Shown here: piece by piece, positions 8,198-17,640 of the stretch
Numbering within the stretch: the stretch's first letter is position 1
How the letters are laid out: every line of letters begins with the position of its first letter
Assembly (NCBI RefSeq): GCF_000826545.1
Contig: NZ_CDME01000014.1
Location: 558,001 to 622,000, forward strand
Length of the DNA: 64,000 nucleotides
Direction of reading: 5' to 3'
From: Kibdelosporangium sp. MJ126-NF4
GTDB taxonomy: Bacteria; Actinomycetota; Actinomycetes; Mycobacteriales; Pseudonocardiaceae
Position numbers and translations under genes: made by a program
The notes under the pieces: generated by a model
What the model saw: only the letters and a program-made list of their open reading frames with translations
What the model was told of the DNA's origin: nothing
Database searches by the model: none

Positions 8198-9217
8198 TCA
8201 GTACAGGGCGGCGGGCTTGGGCGGCTTGACCACGAACTTGGCGTACGCCTTGAGGTACTCGTCACGCAGCTTGTCGTGGTCGATGTAGTAGTTCCACGGC
8301 AGGTCGTGCAGGTGGTCGCGCATCGCCACCAGGTGCGCGCGGGCCCTGGCCGGGTCGACCGCCAGGACGTACGCGGCGGCGAAGGCGTTGTGGGCCTCCA
8401 GCGCCCGCGGGTGCCTGCGGGGGATGGCGACCATCCACTTGTCCGCGGCCGCGTCGATCTCCGCGCGGACCTTCGAGAAGTACGTGGTGGGCAACATCGC
8501 CGCCTTGATCGTGTGCTTGGTGGTGATCAGCTCGCTCTGCTCGGCGAGCAGGACCTCGAAGTGCGCGATCGGGATCATCGCGGCGATCGGGTCGCCCTGC
8601 GGCGCCGCGTCGACGCTCAGCCGCGCGAACGCGAGCATGTCGTCGTGCGAGCCGCCCCACTTCTTGGCCAGGACCTGCAACCTGGTGTAGTACGCCGGGT
8701 ACAGCGTCTGGGTGCGTGCCGAGATCTCACGCCAGATCGCGTCCACCTCCTCCCGGTCGGCCTGCAGCCCGAGCGCGGCCCGCTGCATCTGCGCCCACGG
8801 CACCGCGTCGTGGACGAGCCGGTCCGCCGCCTGGTTGAGCGGCCCGATCGCCTTGCGCAGCGTGGCGAAGAACATCCGGAACCGGTCCTCCCCGACCGAG
8901 CTGGCCCAGCCGTGGCCGCGGATCGTCCACGCCTCCTCGATGAAGGTCGATCCGGTGAGCAGCCACTCGTCGGGGTTGTCGGAGCCGAGTGCGTTCTGCA
9001 GCAACGACTCGGCGCGGCCGACGAGCTTCTCGGCGAGCACCCGCACACGCAACGCCCGCACCTCAGGCTTGCCACGGCACTCGGCGAGCGCGGCGAGCGC
9101 CGGGTCGAGGTCTCCCTTCGCCGCGAACTCGACCGCGGCGTCCAGTACCGCGTCCTCGTAGGTGTGGCCCTGGATGACCTCGCGCTGCGGCAGGCCCTTT
9201 CGGCCGAATAACCCCAT
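8198..9217 (-). CDS. Conserved helical protein, 339 aa (DUF4034-like)
   Basis: I do not recognise a catalytic motif. The protein is mostly alpha-helical, starts MGLFGRKGLP, and has the segment RGHGWASSVGEDRFRMFFA near residue 100, which resembles the core of DUF4034 proteins. There is no signal peptide or membrane helix, so it is probably cytoplasmic. The last codons are part of a short tandem duplication: CAGGGGTTCAGTA recurs just beyond the stop. It may be transcribed with the SWIM gene downstream, subject to the hairpin at 8128-8156. Confidence 0.7.
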   Translation of the reverse strand: MGLFGRKGLPQREVIQGHTYEDAVLDAAVEFAAKGDLDPALAALAECRGKPEVRALRVRVLAEKLVGRAESLLQNALGSDNPDEWLLTGSTFIEEAWTIRGHGWASSVGEDRFRMFFATLRKAIGPLNQAADRLVHDAVPWAQMQRAALGLQADREEVDAIWREISARTQTLYPAYYTRLQVLAKKWGGSHDDMLAFARLSVDAAPQGDPIAAMIPIAHFEVLLAEQSELITTKHTIKAAMLPTTYFSKVRAEIDAAADKWMVAIPRRHPRALEAHNAFAAAYVLAVDPARARAHLVAMRDHLHDLPWNYYIDHDKLRDEYLKAYAKFVVKPPKPAALY

Positions 9218-9307
9218 TCCGGCTACTTTACCCGCACAGCAAGGCAGATCACGCGAGGTCCTTGTGCCCTTCGACGTATCGGCCGTAGAGCCGCATTTCC
9301 TGATTTC

Positions 9308-10393
9308 CTAAAGGATGACGACGGACCGCAGCACGTCACCCGTGTGCATCTTGTGGAACGCGTCCTCGACGCCGTCCAGCGCGATCTCCTCGGTGACGAA
9401 CGCGTCCAGGTCCAGCCTGCCCTGCTGGTAGAGGTCCACCAGCAGCGGGAAGTCGCGGCTGGGCAGGCAGTCGCCGTACCAGCTGGACTTCAGCGAGCCG
9501 CCGCGGCTGAAGAAGTCGATCAGCGGCATCTCCAGCGTCATGTCCGGTGTCGGAACGCCGACCAGCACGACGGTCCCGGCGAGGTCGCGGCCGTAGAAGG
9601 CCTGCTTCCAGGTCTCCGGGCGGCCGACCGCGTCGATCACCACGTCCGCGCCGAACCCGTCGGTCAGGTCCTGGATCGCGGTCACCACGTCGTCGGCTTC
9701 GCGGGCGTTGATCGAGTGGGTCGCGCCGAGGCCTTGCGCCCACTGGAGTTTGCGCGGGTCGACATCCACCGCGATGATCTTGGCCGCGCCCGCCAGCCGG
9801 GCACCGGCGACGGCTCCGCTGCCCACGCCGCCGCAGCCGATCACGGCAACGGAGTCGCCGCGGCCGACGTTGCCGGTGTTGATCGCCGCGCCGATCCCGG
9901 CCATCACGCCGCAGCCGAGCAGGCCGACGGCCGCCGCCCGCGCGGACGGATCCACTTTGGTGCACTGGCCCGCGTGCACGAGTGTCTTCTCCGCGAACGC
10001 ACCGATGCCGAGAGCGGGTGACAGTTCGGTGCCGTCGAGAAGCGTCATCTTCTGCTTGGCGTTGTGCGTGTTGAAGCAGTACTGGGGCCTGCCTCGACGG
10101 CACGCCCGGCAGTCCCCGCAGACCGCGCGCCAGTTGAGCACCACGAAGTCGCCCGGTTCGAGATCGGTCACGCCGTCGCCGACGGACTCGACCACGCCCG
10201 CGGCCTCATGGCCGAGCAGGAACGGGAACTCGTCGTTGATGCCGCCTTCGCGGTAGTGCAGGTCCGTGTGGCACACCCCGCAGGTCTGGACCTTCACCAC
10301 GGCCTCGCCCGGCCCCGGGTCGGGAACGATGATCGTTGTCACCTCGACCGGTGCGCCCTTCGCCCGAGCGATGACTCCGCGGACCTCCGCCAC
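9308..10393 (-). CDS. mscR: S-(hydroxymethyl)mycothiol dehydrogenase
   Basis: This zinc medium-chain dehydrogenase oxidises S-(hydroxymethyl)mycothiol, the adduct of formaldehyde and mycothiol, using NAD, and is the mycothiol counterpart of glutathione-dependent formaldehyde dehydrogenase. Visible features are the catalytic-zinc region [14 protein letters not shown] and GHEAAG, a structural-zinc lobe [15 protein letters not shown], and the nucleotide motif [10 protein letters not shown]. The GTG at 10393 with GGAGG upstream gives 361 residues, the length of the mycobacterial enzyme; the longer frame from 10423 has no good ribosome site. It is monocistronic here and the often-linked MBL-fold hydrolase is absent. 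Confidence 0.93.
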   Translation of the reverse strand: MAEVRGVIARAKGAPVEVTTIIVPDPGPGEAVVKVQTCGVCHTDLHYREGGINDEFPFLLGHEAAGVVESVGDGVTDLEPGDFVVLNWRAVCGDCRACRRGRPQYCFNTHNAKQKMTLLDGTELSPALGIGAFAEKTLVHAGQCTKVDPSARAAAVGLLGCGVMAGIGAAINTGNVGRGDSVAVIGCGGVGSGAVAGARLAGAAKIIAVDVDPRKLQWAQGLGATHSINAREADDVVTAIQDLTDGFGADVVIDAVGRPETWKQAFYGRDLAGTVVLVGVPTPDMTLEMPLIDFFSRGGSLKSSWYGDCLPSRDFPLLVDLYQQGRLDLDAFVTEEIALDGVEDAFHKMHTGDVLRSVVIL

Positions 10394-10513
10394 ATCAACC
10401 TCCATTGGCCTCATTGCGTACAAGTACCGAGTAGACCTTGTTCTCCCGCGTCTGTCGAGGTGCCAACGTTTGGCCGATTCTCCCGACAGCCCGACAATGA
10501 TTCACTCGATCGT

Positions 10514-11584
10514 GTGATCAAATTCGCCCTGCCCCTGATCATCGCGAGCCTCGTGCTCACCCCGACCACCGCCACCGCCGACACCACCGACAGCGCTGCC
10601 GCCGACCGGCCGGGCCAGTGGGCCCGCACCAGCGGCGAGGTCCTGTCGAGTTGGTACAACCCGAACACCGGCATCTACGACACGACGAACTGGTGGAACG
10701 CGGCCAACGCGCTGAACGCCGAGATCGACCTGTCCCGCCTGCAGCGCACGAGAACCGGGCCGGAGCACGCCGCGACCACGTACGCCAAGTTCGGTCCGGA
10801 AGGCTTCTACAACCACTACTACGACGACGAGGGCTGGTGGGCGCTGGCGTGGATCAACGCCTACGACCTGACCAGGGACCAGCGTTACCTCGTGGTCGCC
10901 AAGAACCTGTTCACCGACATGGCGGCGGGCTGGGACACCGTCTGCGGCGGCGGGATCTGGTGGAACAAGGAAAAGACGTACAAGAACGCCATCCCCAACG
11001 AGCTGTTCATCAGCACCGCGGCCCGGCTGGCCCAGCGCGCACGGGGCTCCGAGGCCAGGCACTACCGGGACTGGGCGCAGCGCGGCTGGACGTGGTTCGC
11101 GGGCACCGGGATGATCAACTCGTCGAACCTGGTCAACGACGGCCTGGACGCCCAGTGCGCCAACAACGGCAGGCCGACGTGGACCTACAACCAGGGTGTC
11201 ATCCTCGGCGCGTTGACCGACCTCGCCGACATCACCCACGACCGACGGCACGTGGACACCGCACACCGGATCGCCACCGCGGCCGTCCGGACTGTCGTGT
11301 ATCCCAACGGAATCCTGCGTGAGCCCTGCGAGGCGGACAACGGCTGCGGCGCGGACGGGCCCCAGTTCAAGGGCATCTTCATGCGCAACCTGGCCTACCT
11401 GCACACCGAGTCGCCACGCCGTCAGTACGCGGACTTCATCCGGGCCAACGCGAAGTCCATCTGGCACAACAACCGCGACGCGGGCAACCGGCTGGGCCTG
11501 AAATGGGTCGGCCCGTTCGACACCGCCGACGCGGCACGGCAGAGCTCCGCGCAGGACGCCCTCAACGCCGCCGCTGCCCTCTGA
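10514..11584 (+). CDS. Secreted glycoside hydrolase family 76 protein (alpha-1,6-mannanase-like)
   Basis: The protein starts with a Sec signal (IKFALPLIIASLVLTPTTAT) and matures to roughly 330 residues. The pair of aspartates in YYDDEGWWALAWINAY corresponds to the catalytic DD of GH76 endo-alpha-1,6-mannanases. Other Trp-rich pieces such as CGGGIWWNKEKTYKNAI and TYNQGVILGAL also fit the (alpha/alpha)6 fold. The GTG at 10514 was chosen because the signal begins there; the frame is open further upstream but that DNA belongs to mscR. The end overlaps the convergent XRE gene by 23 bp. Fungal mannan or cell-wall mannan are likely substrates. Confidence 0.88.
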   Translation: MIKFALPLIIASLVLTPTTATADTTDSAAADRPGQWARTSGEVLSSWYNPNTGIYDTTNWWNAANALNAEIDLSRLQRTRTGPEHAATTYAKFGPEGFYNHYYDDEGWWALAWINAYDLTRDQRYLVVAKNLFTDMAAGWDTVCGGGIWWNKEKTYKNAIPNELFISTAARLAQRARGSEARHYRDWAQRGWTWFAGTGMINSSNLVNDGLDAQCANNGRPTWTYNQGVILGALTDLADITHDRRHVDTAHRIATAAVRTVVYPNGILREPCEADNGCGADGPQFKGIFMRNLAYLHTESPRRQYADFIRANAKSIWHNNRDAGNRLGLKWVGPFDTADAARQSSAQDALNAAAAL

Positions 11585-12353
11585 GTGCGGTGAGAACCTC
11601 GGCTGTCTCGTCGTCGGCCGGGAAGAACGACTCGATCGCCAGCTCGTCGACGGTGATGTCGGCAGGCGTCCCGAACATCGCGATCATGCTCAGGAACGCC
11701 AGCTCGGTGTCCTGGTACGCGATCCGCAACGGCACCACCACGTGGTTGTCCGGATGCACCTCCGGCTCGTCACAGGGGTAGCTCATGGCCTCCTGGTAGA
11801 GCTCACGCAGGCCTTCGTCGGCGGTCACCGCGATCTCCCGGCGAAGGCGTGCGAGCAGGTGCGCGCGCCACTCCCCCAGGTTGCGGATCCGCGGCGCCAT
11901 GCCCTTCGGGTGCAGGCTCAGCCGCATCGTGTTGATCGGCGGCTTGAGCAGTTCCGGCGCGACCTCCGCGGTGAACAGCGTGGTCGCGGCGTTGCTGTCG
12001 ACCAGGTTCCACCGCCGGTCCACCACACACGCCGGGTACGGCTCGTGCCCGGCCATGATGCGCCGCACGGCCGTCCGGACCGCCATCATCTCCGGCGCGT
12101 CCAAGGAGGTCTCGCCGTACACGGGCGCGTACCCGGCGGCCAGCAGCAGCCGGTTGCGATCCCGCAGCGGGACGTCGAGTTCGTCGGCCAGGTGCAGGAC
12201 CATCTCGCGGCTCGGCGACGAGCGCCCGGTCTCCACGAAACTCAGGTGCCGCGTGGAGATGTCGGCCTGGATGGACAGGTCGAGCTGGCTGAGCCTGCGC
12301 TGCTCGCGCCACTGTCTGAGCAGCTCACCGACGGGTCGTTGCGTCAACGTCAC
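11562..12353 (-). CDS. XRE regulator with MmyB-like ligand domain
   Basis: Residues 8-65 form an XRE helix-turn-helix (RRLSQLDLSIQADISTRHLS). The remaining 190 residues are the MmyB-like ligand-binding domain common in actinobacterial regulators, with VDRRWNLVDSNAATTLF and LSMIAMFGTPADITV as recognisable pieces. The protein has 263 residues and no membrane segment. It is divergent from the NADAR gene with a short gap of about 55 bp, so it may regulate that gene and itself. No specific operator was recognised in the gap. Confidence 0.9.
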   Translation of the reverse strand: MTLTQRPVGELLRQWREQRRLSQLDLSIQADISTRHLSFVETGRSSPSREMVLHLADELDVPLRDRNRLLLAAGYAPVYGETSLDAPEMMAVRTAVRRIMAGHEPYPACVVDRRWNLVDSNAATTLFTAEVAPELLKPPINTMRLSLHPKGMAPRIRNLGEWRAHLLARLRREIAVTADEGLRELYQEAMSYPCDEPEVHPDNHVVVPLRIAYQDTELAFLSMIAMFGTPADITVDELAIESFFPADDETAEVLTALRGQRRR

Positions 12354-12409
12354 GGCTACGACGCTACGTGCCGCGGGGAACTCAGGCGATTATGTCGGAG
12401 GTAATGACT

Positions 12410-12961
12410 ATGGTCCCGGCCGTGGACAAGGCTGAGTTGATCAAGCGGATGGCCGACGGCGAACGGCCGGAGTTCCTGTTCTTCTGGGGACACACGCCCA
12501 CGCCCGGTCACCGGGTCGGCAGGTGGCTGCTGAGCCAGTGGTGGCTGGGCGACTTCGCTGTCGACGGCGTCACCTACCGCAGCGCCGAGCACTTCATGAT
12601 GGCTGAGAAGGCCCGGCTGTTCGGCGACGACGAGATGCTGGCGCGAATCCTGGCAAGCGAGACCCCGGCGGACGCGAAGAAACTCGGCCGCGCGGTGCGC
12701 GAGTTCGACCAGGACACGTGGGTGGCCCACCGGTACGACATCGTCGTGCGGGGCAGCGTGGCGAAGTTCGCCAGCGACCCGAAGCTCACCGCATTCCTGG
12801 TGAACACCGGGGACAAGGTGCTCGTCGAAGCCGCGCCCAGAGACGTCATCTGGGGTATCGGACTGGGCAAGGACAACCCGAAAGCCCAGGATCCGGCCCA
12901 GTGGCGTGGCCACAACTTGCTCGGCTTCGCGTTGATGGACGCACGGGCTGCGTTGGCGTGA
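12410..12961 (+). CDS. NADAR-family protein (YbiA-like N-glycosidase)
   Basis: NADAR proteins are N-glycosidases; the E. coli YbiA member cleaves phosphorylated riboflavin-pathway intermediates, and others act on ADP-ribosylated targets. The family pieces FLFFWGH, FAVDGVTYRSAEHFMMAEKARLF and WGIGLG are present in order, ending in WRGHNLLGFALMDAR. The ATG at 12410 is preferred because GGAGG at 12397-12401 is spaced 8 bp from it; ATGs at 12404 and 12392 are too close or lie before it. Length is 183 residues. It is divergent from the XRE regulator and followed by glutamate decarboxylase. Confidence 0.9.
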   Translation: MVPAVDKAELIKRMADGERPEFLFFWGHTPTPGHRVGRWLLSQWWLGDFAVDGVTYRSAEHFMMAEKARLFGDDEMLARILASETPADAKKLGRAVREFDQDTWVAHRYDIVVRGSVAKFASDPKLTAFLVNTGDKVLVEAAPRDVIWGIGLGKDNPKAQDPAQWRGHNLLGFALMDARAALA

Positions 12962-12983
12962 TCAACCCCTTAGCGTGAGGCCC

Positions 12984-14369
12984 ATGGCGCTGGCACACCC
13001 GTCCCGCGAGCCCGAACCGGGCTCATCCGAGGTATCGGTCAACCCGCTGTACGCCAGGGGGCCGATGCACATCCCGAAGAACGAGCTGCCCGAGCGCGGC
13101 ATCGACCCGGATCTGGCCTACCAGGTCGTGCACGACGAGCTGATGCTGGACGGCAACGCCCGGCTGAACCTGGCGACGTTCGTCACCACGTGGATGGAGC
13201 CGACGGCCGAGAAGCTGATGGCCGAGTGCTTCGACAAGAACATGATCGACAAGGACGAGTACCCGCGCACCGCCGAACTGGAGGCGCGCTGTGTGCGGAT
13301 GCTCGCCGGGCTGTGGCACGCGCCCGGCGTCACCGATGCCCCCGGCTGCTCGACCACCGGCTCCAGCGAGGCCTGCATGCTGGCGGGCCTCGCCATGAAA
13401 CGGCGGTGGAAGCACCGCGCCAATTCCTCTGGGGGTGGTGGCACCGGTACGCCGAACATCGTGATGGGGATCAACGTCCAGGTCTGCTGGGAGAAGTTCG
13501 CCAACTACTGGGACGTCGAGGCGCGGCTGGTGCCGATGGACGGCGACCGGTTCCACCTGTCCGCCGAGGAGGCCGTCGCACTGTGCGACGAGAACACGAT
13601 CGGCGTGGTGGCCATCCTCGGGTCCACCTTCGACGGCAGCTACGAGCCGGTCGAGCAGATCTGCCAGGCGTTGGACGACCTGCAGGCCCGGACCGGGCTG
13701 GACATCCCGGTGCATGTGGACGGTGCGTCCGGCGCGATGATCGCGCCGTTCTGCGATCCGGACCTGCAATGGGACTTCCGGCTGCCTCGGGTCGCGTCGA
13801 TCAACACCTCCGGCCACAAGTACGGGCTGGTGTACCCGGGTGTGGGCTGGGTGGTCTGGCGGGACGCGGCCGCGCTGCCGGACGACTTGGTTTTCCGGGT
13901 GAACTATCTCGGCGGCTCGATGCCCACGTTCGCGCTGAACTTCTCCCGGCCCGGCTCCCAGGTCGTCACGCAGTACTACAACTTCCTGCGGCTCGGGTTC
14001 GACGGCTACCGCCGCGTGCAGCAGGCCTGCCGGGACGTGGCGACCACGCTGTCCGGCCAGATCGCGGAGCTGGGCCCGTTCACCCTGCTGACCAGGGGCG
14101 ACGAACTGCCCGTGTTCGCGTTCACGGTCGCCGACGGCCAGCCGTTCTCGGTGTTCGACGTGTCCAACGGGCTGCGTGCCCGTGGCTGGCAGGTTCCGGC
14201 GTACACGTTCCCCGCCGACCGCACCGACCTCGCGGTGCTCCGGATTGTGGTGCGCAACGGGTTCAGCCCGGACCTGGCGGACGCGCTGCTGACCGACCTG
14301 AAACAACTGCTGCCTGTGCTGGCCAAGCGCGACCATCCGGGGCAGGGCCCGTCGGCGTTCGCGCACTGA
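12984..14369 (+). CDS. gadB: Glutamate decarboxylase (PLP-dependent)
   Basis: This enzyme of about 461 residues converts glutamate to GABA and CO2, consuming a proton. The PLP lysine is K279 in INTSGHKYGLVYPGVGW. Other class II decarboxylase pieces are GCSTTGSSEACMLAGLAMKR (cofactor phosphate side) and VHVDGASGAMIAPF (ring-binding Asp). I used the ATG at 12984; a GTG at 12975 is also open. No glutamate/GABA antiporter lies nearby, so the role may be metabolic rather than acid resistance. It starts 22 bp after the NADAR gene. Confidence 0.93.
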   Translation: MALAHPSREPEPGSSEVSVNPLYARGPMHIPKNELPERGIDPDLAYQVVHDELMLDGNARLNLATFVTTWMEPTAEKLMAECFDKNMIDKDEYPRTAELEARCVRMLAGLWHAPGVTDAPGCSTTGSSEACMLAGLAMKRRWKHRANSSGGGGTGTPNIVMGINVQVCWEKFANYWDVEARLVPMDGDRFHLSAEEAVALCDENTIGVVAILGSTFDGSYEPVEQICQALDDLQARTGLDIPVHVDGASGAMIAPFCDPDLQWDFRLPRVASINTSGHKYGLVYPGVGWVVWRDAAALPDDLVFRVNYLGGSMPTFALNFSRPGSQVVTQYYNFLRLGFDGYRRVQQACRDVATTLSGQIAELGPFTLLTRGDELPVFAFTVADGQPFSVFDVSNGLRARGWQVPAYTFPADRTDLAVLRIVVRNGFSPDLADALLTDLKQLLPVLAKRDHPGQGPSAFAH

Positions 14370-14411
14370 CCTTCACTGAATCGATATCTCCTTGGGCGAT
14401 GATGCTCAGCT

Positions 14412-14981
14412 ATGACCTTGCGGACTCTGCTGCTCGTAGTGGCACTGCTCCTGGCCACGGCCGCTCCCGCGTCGGCGCACGTGCGGCTGCTGGCCAGCGA
14501 CCCGGAACCGGGCCAGGCGCTGGACAAGCCGCCGCCCAGTGTCCGGCTGACGTTCGACGAGCCGCTCAAGGCCCCGCCGACGATCACGGTGACCGACCCG
14601 AACGGCACCGAGTGGTCGATGGGCAAGCCGACGATGGACGACAAGGTCGTCACCGTGCCCGCCGACGCGGCGTACGGGCCCAAGGGCAGGTACACGGTCA
14701 ACTACCGGGTCACCGGCCAGGATGGGCACCTCGTGACCGGCGAGGTCCCTTTCGACATCACCGCGTCGTTCGGCCAACCTCCTGCCACGCAACAGGAACA
14801 GTCGTCGACGCCGACGGCTCGGCAGCCGGCGCGGCCGCAGCAGGAACATGACCACAGTGCACAGTCCGCTTCGGACAATGAGACCTTTCCGCCGTGGCTG
14901 TGGATCGTGGTCGCCGCCATACTCGTCGGAATCGTGGTGTTGGCCGTCGGAATCGGACGACTCGTCCGGCGCAGGCGATAA
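14412..14981 (+). CDS. CopC-domain copper-binding protein with C-terminal anchor
   Basis: CopC proteins bind Cu(II) outside the cytoplasmic membrane. The signal peptide ends at ASA, leaving His23 as the mature N-terminus, the classic CopC copper ligand; D104 and H106 in GQDGHLV complete the expected site. The Ig-like domain spans about residues 23-120. It is followed by a Gln/Pro/Thr-rich linker with His residues and a C-terminal membrane helix (about 163-184) ending in RRRR. Length is 189 residues. The CopD partner often fused or adjacent is missing here. Confidence 0.92.
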   Translation: MTLRTLLLVVALLLATAAPASAHVRLLASDPEPGQALDKPPPSVRLTFDEPLKAPPTITVTDPNGTEWSMGKPTMDDKVVTVPADAAYGPKGRYTVNYRVTGQDGHLVTGEVPFDITASFGQPPATQQEQSSTPTARQPARPQQEHDHSAQSASDNETFPPWLWIVVAAILVGIVVLAVGIGRLVRRRR

Positions 14982-15080
14982 GCCCGCCTTATGACCGTCG
15001 TGGATATGCTTGATCGCGCATAGGTCCTTATGCTCGGAAGATCCCTGCACCCTGCACCCTGCACCGCAAGGAGATCTCGA

Positions 15081-15620
15081 GTGTCCCTGCGAAAGTTCGC
15101 CGCCACGATGGCCGTGGCGGTGGCCGTCACCGGAGCTTTGACGGCCACCGCCACGTCCGCGTCAGCCGATTCGAACGTCCTTGCCAGGACGGTGTACTAC
15201 AGCGCGTCCGCGTACTCCGGTGAGGCCGACCAGGCCGCGCAGATCTGGAGCTCGCGTGCGCCGAACGTCCGGATGGTCCGTGGCGGAAACGCGACCATCC
15301 GGATTTCCGGCACCACCGGTGGCGGATCTCGCGCATACCCGTGTGGGCTCGGCTGCGCGACGATCTACATCGACTCCAACGACATCCGCGCCGGGCACAA
15401 CCCGCTGCGGATCGTCACCCACGAGATCGGGCATGGACTTGGGTTGCCCGACAACTACAACGGTGTGTGCTCGTACCTGATGTCCGGTGGTAGCGCCGGA
15501 ACCTCGTGCACCAACCCGTATCCGAACACCCAAGAAGCAGCTCGGGTGAACCAGCTGTTCGCTGGCCGTGCCGCCACCACGGTCAGCAGGTCGGACGTGT
15601 ACGACACGGCCAACCGCTAG
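15081..15620 (+). CDS. Snapalysin-family zinc metalloprotease (M7)
   Basis: This small secreted neutral protease has the extended zinc motif HEIGHGLGLPDN (HExxHxxGxxD), where Asp replaces the usual third His or Glu, the hallmark of peptidase family M7. The Met-turn follows in YLMSGG. A Sec signal spans about residues 1-28. The GTG at 15081 is preceded by AAGGAG with a 7-bp gap and gives 179 residues. Cys pairs CGLGC and CSYL/SCTNP could form two disulfides. The gene shares the 4 bp CTAG with the convergent flavoprotein gene. A LysR regulator, frequent beside streptomycete snpA, is absent. Confidence 0.93.
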   Translation: MSLRKFAATMAVAVAVTGALTATATSASADSNVLARTVYYSASAYSGEADQAAQIWSSRAPNVRMVRGGNATIRISGTTGGGSRAYPCGLGCATIYIDSNDIRAGHNPLRIVTHEIGHGLGLPDNYNGVCSYLMSGGSAGTSCTNPYPNTQEAARVNQLFAGRAATTVSRSDVYDTANR

Positions 15621-16669
15621 ACAACAGCAGCAGGTTCCGAGGAGTTGAGCAGCGCGTGTACCCCACGCGCGGCCGTTCGGCCAGCACGGTTCGCGCCGAC
15701 CGTGCTGGCCGAGGGTCCATAGCCGACCAGGTGCAGCCTCGGCTCGGCGACCACCTTCGTGCCGTCCATCACGATCCCGCCGCCCGGTGCCCGCAATCCC
15801 AACGGCGCCAAATGGTCCAGCGCCGCGCGAAACCCCGTCGCCCAGAGGATCACGTCCGCCTTCAGCTCGGTGCCGTCACGCCACCGCACCCCGTCCGGCG
15901 TGACCTCGTGGAAGATCGGCAGCCACGGCAGGCTTTCCAGCCTGGCTCGCAGCTCCGGCGGGGCCCAGAGGCCGGTCACGCTCACCACGCTCAGCGGCGG
16001 CAGCCCGGCGCGGACCCGTGCGTCCACTGTGGCCACCGCGGCGCGGCCGATGTCCTGCGAGAACTCCCCGTCCCGGAAGACCGGTTTCCGGCGGGTGATC
16101 CACGTGACGTCGGCGACCTCGGCCAGTTCGAGCAGCAGCCCGGTTGCTGACGACCCCGCGCCGACCACGATCACCTTCCGGCCGCGCATCTCCTCGACAT
16201 CCCGGAAGTCCGCGGTGTGCAGCTGGCGGCCGGTGAACGACGCCATCCCCGGGTAGTACGGCCAGAACGGCCTTGTCCACGTTCCTGTCGCGTTGATGAC
16301 CGCGCGAGCCGCCCACTTCAGCGTCCCGGCCGAGACCACCAGGCGGTTGTCCTGGCCGTAGTCGACCGAGGTGACCTCCACGGGCCGCAGCACGTGCAGG
16401 CCGTAGTGGCGTTCATAGGCGGAGTAGTAGTCACCGACCACCTGGGAGGCAGGGAGATCCGCGTCCGCGTCGACCGGTGGGAAGCCCGGCAGCGGGTGGA
16501 TGCCGTTCACCTTGCCCAGCCGCAGCGACGGCCAGCGGTGCCGCCACGCTCCACCGGCCCCGTCGTTCGCGTCGAGCACGACGTGGTCGATCCCGTAGTG
16601 GCGCAGATGGTAGGCGCTGGACAGGCCTGCCTGCCCCGCTCCGATGACCACGACGTCGGTTTCCCGCAT
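15617..16669 (-). CDS. Flavin-containing monooxygenase-like oxidoreductase
   Basis: The 350-residue protein has the FAD motif GAGQAGLSSAYHL (residues 8-20) and the NADPH motif VVGAGSSATGLLLEL in the middle, with WATGF toward the end, the layout of class B-like flavoprotein monooxygenases and trans-acting reductases. The ATG at 16669 directly precedes the FAD strand; the frame continues upstream through a hairpin and has no suitable start signals there. It shares 4 bp with the end of the snapalysin gene. Substrate unknown. It differs from the flavoprotein at 5716-7035 in sequence and has no iron box. Confidence 0.87.
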   Translation of the reverse strand: MRETDVVVIGAGQAGLSSAYHLRHYGIDHVVLDANDGAGGAWRHRWPSLRLGKVNGIHPLPGFPPVDADADLPASQVVGDYYSAYERHYGLHVLRPVEVTSVDYGQDNRLVVSAGTLKWAARAVINATGTWTRPFWPYYPGMASFTGRQLHTADFRDVEEMRGRKVIVVGAGSSATGLLLELAEVADVTWITRRKPVFRDGEFSQDIGRAAVATVDARVRAGLPPLSVVSVTGLWAPPELRARLESLPWLPIFHEVTPDGVRWRDGTELKADVILWATGFRAALDHLAPLGLRAPGGGIVMDGTKVVAEPRLHLVGYGPSASTVGANRAGRTAARGVHALLNSSEPAAVV

Positions 16670-16731
16670 ATCCCGCCGAACGCCGGGTCGACGTGCTTTC
16701 TTCCACAGCCGAGTGAGCCGTACGTCACTGG

Positions 16732-16781
16732 GCCGAACGTGGTTTTCACGGACGAGGGCTCCGGGAAAAACCACGTTCGGC
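16732..16781. terminator. 15-bp perfect stem downstream of the DUF4360 gene
   Basis: GCCGAACGTGGTTTT and AAAACCACGTTCGGC are separated by a 20-nt loop. The structure lies 35 bp after the stop of the leftward DUF4360 gene and upstream of the flavoprotein. A terminator is the simplest reading, aided by the AAAA/TTTT at the loop side. Confidence 0.65.
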
Positions 16782-16815
16782 TCACCACACCGTCGCGAGA
16801 TCGGGGTAGTTCAGA

Positions 16816-17457
16816 CTAACGAGGGCAGGTCTTCCAGTGGAAATGGTAGGTGGTCTTAATGCTTCCGTCTGTCGAGTCCATCGCGAGGAAACTTGTCGTC
16901 TTCTTCGGATCAGACGTACCCGCATTCACCCGCAACTCCGTATTGACGTTGAAGTTGCGCAACTCGCCACATGGATGGTAAACGAGCGCGGCGATATCGG
17001 TGGTATCGGTGAACTGCCAGTTGTCACTCATGGCGCCGTTGAGCGGGTGGCTCACGAACGCTGTCGGCGACATGCCCTGGAAATAGTAGTTCGCCCGCTC
17101 GATACCGCTCGCACCCTTCTCAAGGGAGGCGAACCCACGGTAGTCCGCCTGAGCGACCGCGTACGTGAAACCCTGTGGGACGTGCACCTTGAGGGCGATC
17201 TGGCAGTTCTTGCGGAAGTCGGTTGGCAGGGCACCGACTCCGACCTGGGCCAGGAACTCGCTGTACGTCACCGTGAAGGCTTCGTTGTCCTCGGACACCG
17301 TCACGGCTGCCGTACCGGGACGGCACCCGGAACCGTTCACGGTTGCGACATCGATAATAATCTTGTCCGGTGGCGGTGTTGATGGCCATCCGGCTGTTTG
17401 AACTGGTTGTCCGACGATCGATAAAGCGACGCCGGCAGCGACCAACATATGAAGCAT
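16816..17457 (-). CDS. Secreted DUF4360 protein, 213 aa
   Basis: The short hydrophobic N-terminus (about residues 2-22) is a probable signal peptide. The rest matches the DUF4360 pattern: VNGSGCRPGTAAVTVSEDNE, FTVTYSEF, CQIALKVHVPQGFTYAVAQ and a terminal CPR, with four conserved cysteines likely paired. Such proteins are secreted by actinomycetes and fungi and have no established activity. The ATG at 17457 has GGAGG 7 bp upstream. Codon use is noticeably richer in A/T at third positions than in neighbouring genes, hinting at a separate history. Confidence 0.87.
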   Translation of the reverse strand: MLHMLVAAGVALSIVGQPVQTAGWPSTPPPDKIIIDVATVNGSGCRPGTAAVTVSEDNEAFTVTYSEFLAQVGVGALPTDFRKNCQIALKVHVPQGFTYAVAQADYRGFASLEKGASGIERANYYFQGMSPTAFVSHPLNGAMSDNWQFTDTTDIAALVYHPCGELRNFNVNTELRVNAGTSDPKKTTSFLAMDSTDGSIKTTYHFHWKTCPR

Positions 17458-17640
17458 CAGGGTACCTCCAAATGCGTCACCGCGACTCGCGACGGTGACC
17501 TACCGTATCGCGGTTATCACAGATCAAAACCCGCTGAACGGAGTAAGGCATCACCTCTCCAAAAACAATACTGGGAAAGGATGATAGGACGGCCGGAGGT
17601 ACGGAAAAGTCCTACGAATAACGCGAGTAATCGTCGGTAT

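Noticed and set aside
8163..8205. Short tandem repeat GGGGTTCAGTACA as a regulatory element
   Set aside because: It is best explained as a small duplication of the 3' end of the 8198-9217 gene; nothing else supports a function.
10064..10513. Upstream extension of the GH76 frame
   Set aside because: It runs antisense through mscR; the signal peptide begins at 10514.
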